The notes beneath the pieces were generated by a model. That model was not told the origin of the DNA, ran no database searches, and saw only the letters and a list, made by a program, of their open reading frames with translations. Of a stretch of 64,000 nt of DNA, positions 54,814 to 64,000 are shown piece by piece (within the stretch, counting starts at the first letter, position 1; the number at the start of each line of letters is the position of its first letter). The DNA comes from Oopsacas minuta (Eukaryota > Porifera > Hexactinellida > Lyssacinosida > Leucopsacidae), in assembly GCA_024704765.1 (NCBI GenBank), contig JAKMXF010000011.1, positions 665,557 through 729,556 on the forward strand, written 5' to 3'. Made by a program: the position numbers and the translations under genes.

Positions 54814-57239
54814 ATGGCATACGGTAATCAACAAGAGTTTAATTATCGAGAGGACTGCACTTCACTTGTTGAGATTTCTATATCATGCAAAGGTTTGGTG
54901 AAGAAAGACCTGTTGTCTAAAAGTGATCCATTTTGTGTCCTTTCTCTGCAAGAAGGACGATCATATCGGGAGTTAGGCCGCACGGAAACTATAAAAGACA
55001 ACCAAAATCCTGTTTTCCAAAAGACAATAATAACTCGTTATTATTTCGAAGAGGAACAGATCGTAAAATTTACTGTTGAAGACTACGATGGCCCGAAAAA
55101 GAGTGATTTGCAGGGGTCTGTAATAATACGGTTAGCAGAGATAGCTAGCACGGGGGAATCAGCTACTTATGATTTGAAATGTAAGGGCAAACCTGCCGGA
55201 AAAATCACGTTAAAAGCCGAGGAACAACCTGAATCGAAGCAAAAAGCGCGATTTCAAATTCTTTGTAAAAATGTTGATAAAAAAGATTTTTGGGGCAAAT
55301 CAGATCCTTACTTAGAAATTCATAAAACTCGCGAAACAGGAAGGCCTATTCTTGTACACATAACTGAGGTCATAAAGAATACACTTAATCCATCTTGGAA
55401 ACCGTTTGAAATCGATCTTACTGCCCTGTGCTCTGGCGATTTATCCCTCCCAATTTCATTCACTGTTTATGACTGGGATTCTTCCGGTAAGCCAGATCTT
55501 ATTGGTAGCTTCAGAACATCTTTTAAAGAAATTCATCCACTCGCTGGGGGCAAAAAGGAATTCTTCTTAATTAATGAAGAAATAAAACGCAAGAAAGGCA
55601 GTACTTATAAACATTCTGGGTTATTTGTATTCTCAGATATAAAATTGGTACAAACAGATACATTTTTAGACCATTTAAAAGGTGGATTACAAATATCTTT
55701 AATTACAGCAGTAGACTTTACTGGATCTAATGGTAATCCTTCGGATCCACGGTCATTGCATTATATCAGTGCAAAAGATAATGAATATATTGAAGCGATA
55801 AAATCCGTTGGCTCTGTTCTTGCGCCTTATGACTCCGATGGCCTTATTCCTGCGTTTGGATTCGGTGCGAAACTCCCACCAAATTACGATGTACCATTTC
55901 ATTGCTTCAATTTAAATGGACAGAATAATCCTGATGTGCAAGGAGTAGACGGAATGCTAGCTGCTTATAGACAAACTTTAAACGTAGCTCGTTTGTCTGG
56001 GCCTACTTTATTCTCAGAAATTCTACAGTATACAGTTTCTCAAACGCAGAGCCAATTAGACAACTACGCTTATACAATTCTATTGATAATAACTGATGGT
56101 GTTATTAATGATATGCGACAGACAGTTGATCTAATTGTAGAATCATCTTCTCTACCGTTGTCTATTGTTATAGTTGGTGTAGGTGGAGCTGATTTTACTA
56201 ATATGCATACGCTGGATGCAGATGATAGACCCCTGGTGCATAGTAGGACTAATAAATCGATGTATAGGTAAGTTAACTTCATAATTACATTTAGTCAACG
56301 GACCGCGAAATTACTTCGATATCAACTAAAGTCGATATAACCCATGATATATATGTTATTTAACGGTTTATTTGTACAAATTCAATATAAGCGGGTATTT
56401 TGATATATCCGTATTCTCGGAAAAATTTCGCAATTTTTTATACCCAAAAGTGTGAACATTTCGTTTTTGTGGTAATTGGGTATAATGTAATGCCAGAAGT
56501 CAAGGTTTCCGTTTCATTACGCTCGTAGTGAATAAGATAGTACTCACACTAAAATTTGCAAATTTCCACTATCTTAATACCATATAAGAAAACATCAATG
56601 CCCAGATGATTTGATTGTCTCTTATCCGTGGTTTAATCTCTTAGGGATATTGTACAGTTCGTTCCTCTAAGAGCAGTTAAGCAAGGTAAAACAAACTTTA
56701 CACTTTCTAAGGAAGTTCTAGCTGAAATGCCCGGTCAGATAATGAAGTATATGAGCATGAAGGGAGTCGAACCGAGGCCGCCAGCTCCACGTTCATTCAA
56801 ACTACAGACTCTACACTCATTCAGCTCTGTAGCAGAGGATCAAGGGGGTTACCAACAGGGCAGCGTGTACCCAGGGCAACCCCCTTATCCAGGAACACCC
56901 GAACAACAGCCATATCCATATCCTGGGGGTGCACCGCAAGCCCCCTACATGGGTGCTCCCCCTCAAGGTCAGGCTCCGTACCCTGGACAACCTCAATATT
57001 CAGGTGTACCTTATCCAATCCCTACTACAGGACAAGCTCCATATATGGGTGCTCCTCCTGGCGGTTACCCGCCGTATTCAGGACAACCTGCTTACCCTGG
57101 GGCACCTCAGATGCCAGGACAACCCCCTTATCCTGGTGGCCCACCTCCACCTGGTCCTAATTTTTCAGATATGAATTTACTCACTGGGAGTAGAGATGCT
57201 ATCCTTAAAGCTTCTGCTCCACCCCCAGAAAAACCCTGA
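54814..57239 (+). CDS. CPNE-like: Copine with long Pro/Gly/Tyr-rich tail
   Basis: Two exons (54814-56267, 56645-57239) encode 682 residues, longer than typical copines (about 530-580). C2A ~16-130 (KKDLLSKSDPFCVLSLQ, VEDYDGPKKSDLQG), C2B ~145-260 (DFWGKSDPYLEIH, VYDWDSSGKPDLIG), then the vWA-like copine domain ~290-510 with MIDAS-type VDFTGSNGNPSDP and LHYIS, GFGAKLPP and LLIITDGVINDM. Asp residues for Ca2+ binding are present in both C2 domains. After the usual end the second exon adds about 120 residues of repeats (YPGQPPYPG, APYMGAPP). Copines translocate to membranes on Ca2+ rise and recruit partners. The downstream gene encodes a similar YPGQ-type sequence. Confidence 0.9.
56288..56420. 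repeat. MITE family A remnant (copine intron)
   Basis: tcaacggaccgcgaaattac, taacggtttatttgtacaaa and ataagcgggtattttgatat match the family A interior. Ends eroded. Confidence 0.5.
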
Positions 57240-57900
57240 TGAAGTTCGCAATATATCATTTACTGTAAATTCAACCATGGATATATAACCAGATTATTAT
57301 TGTTTGCTTTGGTAGTTGTAGAATTCAATATATAGTCAGTATTTTATTAGCTCTCTCATGTTTTAAGAATAAGTTTTTTCTTATGTTTGGAAGAATTTTA
57401 GGAGCTTGTATGTTCTTTCTTTTCTCTTTATTGATTGGTAGGTCAGAATAGTACTAATATGCTCCGACATTTGATTATCGGTCCCACCAAAATTCTAATG
57501 TGGGTTTTTATGTAGTTTTAGGAAATTCTCTGCCAAATATTCCAAACTCATTGAAAATTTAATCCTGACTTCATTCTAGAATCAATGTACTTTATATTCA
57601 CTGGGTGATTTAGAAAGTATTCAATTGAAAATTGGAAATTATTCGTATAAGATGTCCACTCATTTGTTCTGTAAACTGATGATAATTTGCATATAACTAT
57701 CATACAGTAATTTTGACTTGTATTGTTTAACCTTGAGTCATGGTATTGATATTTATAGTATAAGATAATTAGCATACACATGTGCCGTACTCTTATCTTT
57801 TCATTAAATATTTCCAAAATCATTTTGACATATTGTACGTATAACACGTATGATTTTACTCAATAATTTTGAAATTTTTTCTATAGCATAAGACTAGTAA
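57240..57900. other. Intergenic between copine and proline-rich gene
   Basis: About 660 bp of AT-rich sequence. An acceptor-like ttttttctatag|C ends 15 nt before the next ATG, so the downstream reading frame could be a separate gene or a distal exon spliced from further upstream. No other feature. Confidence 0.45.
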
Positions 57901-58617
57901 ATGGGTGCAAATGGTAGTCAACCTGCTTATCCAGGTCAGGCCCAGTTACCAGGACAAGAGTACACAATAGGAGGAGGTAGCGGATCAGGTGTAGCAATCA
58001 TTCCTACTTATGGATACGGTTATGGTGGTGTTCCTCTTATACTACCTATAAATAATTCATCGAGTGTACCAGGACCGACATATGTAGCTAATGCTCCACC
58101 CCGTCCAGGCTTTATAGCAGCTCAACAACCACACGGTACTTACCCCCAACAGGCTCCCTCTATGCCTACCCAACCGTATCCTAATCAGGCTACAGCTTAT
58201 CCCCCAAATACTGCTCCGTATCGGCCTAATAGTCAACCTAACGTTACTCCATATCCACCTAACTCTACTCCATATTCACCTACTACTGTTCCATATCCAA
58301 CTAATAATCAACCTAATACTACACCATACCCACATAATAGCACACCTTATCAACCTAATACTACTGCTTACCCGCCTAATACTACTCCCTACCCACCTAA
58401 CACTACTGTCTATCCACCTAACACTACACCTTATCCGCCTAACACTACATTTTATCCACCTAATACTACTGCCTATCCTACTAAAGCCAATACATCTGCC
58501 TATCCAGCTAGTAATCCTGCTTATTCACCCCCCAATGAATCAGATCTACCTCCCTCTTACTCTGAGTTACAGCCAGACCCGCTACAACCTTCTGCCCCAC
58601 CCTCTCAAACGAAATAA
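57901..58617 (+). CDS. Proline-rich repeat protein with myristoylation, PPxY and PSAP motifs
   Basis: 238 codons, unrecognised as a family. The N-terminus MGANGSQ fits the MGxxxS rule for N-myristoylation. Residues ~24-50 are Gly-rich with a hydrophobic patch (GVPLILPIN). Residues ~105-200 form tandem copies of a seven-residue unit (YPPNTTP with Ser/Thr variants). The acidic-proline end has LPPSYSEL (PPxY, for WW domains of NEDD4-type ligases) and QPSAPPS (PSAP, for TSG101 of ESCRT-I). The opening QPAYPGQAQLPGQEY resembles the tail of the adjacent copine. The pattern suggests a membrane-tethered adaptor for ubiquitin ligases and ESCRT. That function is inference from short motifs in a low-complexity protein. 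A retained exon of the copine is an alternative. Confidence 0.65.
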   Translation: MGANGSQPAYPGQAQLPGQEYTIGGGSGSGVAIIPTYGYGYGGVPLILPINNSSSVPGPTYVANAPPRPGFIAAQQPHGTYPQQAPSMPTQPYPNQATAYPPNTAPYRPNSQPNVTPYPPNSTPYSPTTVPYPTNNQPNTTPYPHNSTPYQPNTTAYPPNTTPYPPNTTVYPPNTTPYPPNTTFYPPNTTAYPTKANTSAYPASNPAYSPPNESDLPPSYSELQPDPLQPSAPPSQTK

Positions 58618-59023
58618 TATTTACATATCCCCATCCCTCTCCTTTTGTAAGTTTACCAAATTTTATATTTCTCAACAGGAATTATGTGCTAATTATTCTA
58701 ACATTCATTTTCTAGATTTTATCATATATATATTATCTCGAATAATAGTACATCTGTTGTTATTTATTTGTTTATTTGTTTGTTTGTTTGCTCAGGATTA
58801 ATTCTACCATACATCATTGGAAAATTGTTTACATAAAAATCAACATACCGAATTATACCTTAAATAGCTCATTTCCTTATTGAATTAGTGTGTTTATATA
58901 AGAAAGGGAAATCCAGTTTATCACCCACTTTATTGCTATTTCGAAAATCCTAAATCTCCTCCATAAATATCAAAACGATATTATTTAAATGGATATATAA
59001 ATTGTAAATTAGAGTATATTTAT
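58618..59023. other. Intergenic gap
   Basis: 406 bp, AT-rich, with a gttt run near 58770-58790 (atttgtttatttgtttgttt). No gene supported. Kinase promoter presumably here. Confidence 0.45.
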
Positions 59024-63881
<4,858 letters not shown>

Positions 63882-64000
63882 ATTGTCCGAGTTGGGTAAG
63901 TTTAAATTTCTGCAAGTGTAACTTCTGGCTTGTTTCTTGAGATTTTTCACAAAGTGCGTGTGGTAGGAGAGAAGTATATTTTGCAATTTGTACAACCACG

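Overview
This is nuclear DNA from an intron-bearing, motile-ciliated animal. It is AT-rich and gene-dense, with introns mostly 40-500 bp, GT-AG splice sites and the standard genetic code (TAA, TAG and TGA all end reading frames). The gene set (plexin with three PSI domains, SAMD8-type sphingolipid synthase, B4GALNT3/4-type glycosyltransferase, four-TM MS4A-like protein, STAG cohesin, condensin-II H2, calcineurin with a C-terminal autoinhibitory exon, DNAAF3, BBS9, DNAJB13) points to a metazoan. The compact, divergent, repeat-sprinkled character suggests an early-branching invertebrate, possibly a sponge. That placement is inference. No prokaryotic, organellar or clearly viral genes were seen.

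Layout. The window opens with the last codons of a plus-strand gene (2-76). Positions 1056-27590 are almost all minus-strand genes: calcineurin A, COX6C, SAP18, NADP-isocitrate dehydrogenase, a 28-exon plexin, condensin-II NCAPH2, ATP synthase subunit g, COX6A, and a four-exon MS4A-like membrane protein that carries an intronless DNAJB13 gene inside its large intron. From 28294 the direction flips: a small TMEM107-like membrane protein, B4GALNT3/4-like transferase, DNAAF3, STAG, a PPIG-like cyclophilin, BBS9/PTHB1, NF-YA, a divergent unconventional myosin with a C-terminal SH3-like domain, SRD5A3, a copine, a proline-rich protein with a myristoylation signal plus PPxY and PSAP motifs, and an AAK1/BIKE-family kinase. 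The kinase has a SAMD8-like gene on the opposite strand inside its intron 4.

I rebuilt the multi-exon genes by following reading frames across GT-AG junctions and matching conserved family blocks. In every gene reported with exons, the exon lengths sum to an intact frame. Exon lists are given per gene.

Themes. Three or four genes serve cilia (DNAJB13, DNAAF3, BBS9, perhaps TMEM107), three encode inner-membrane OXPHOS subunits (COX6C, COX6A, ATP synthase g), and two are SMC-complex subunits (NCAPH2, STAG). Many start codons lie just downstream of a splice-acceptor-like TAG|C, and some same-strand neighbours are very close (138 bp between BBS9 and NF-YA). Several families of short inverted-repeat elements (MITEs) fill introns and intergenic gaps.
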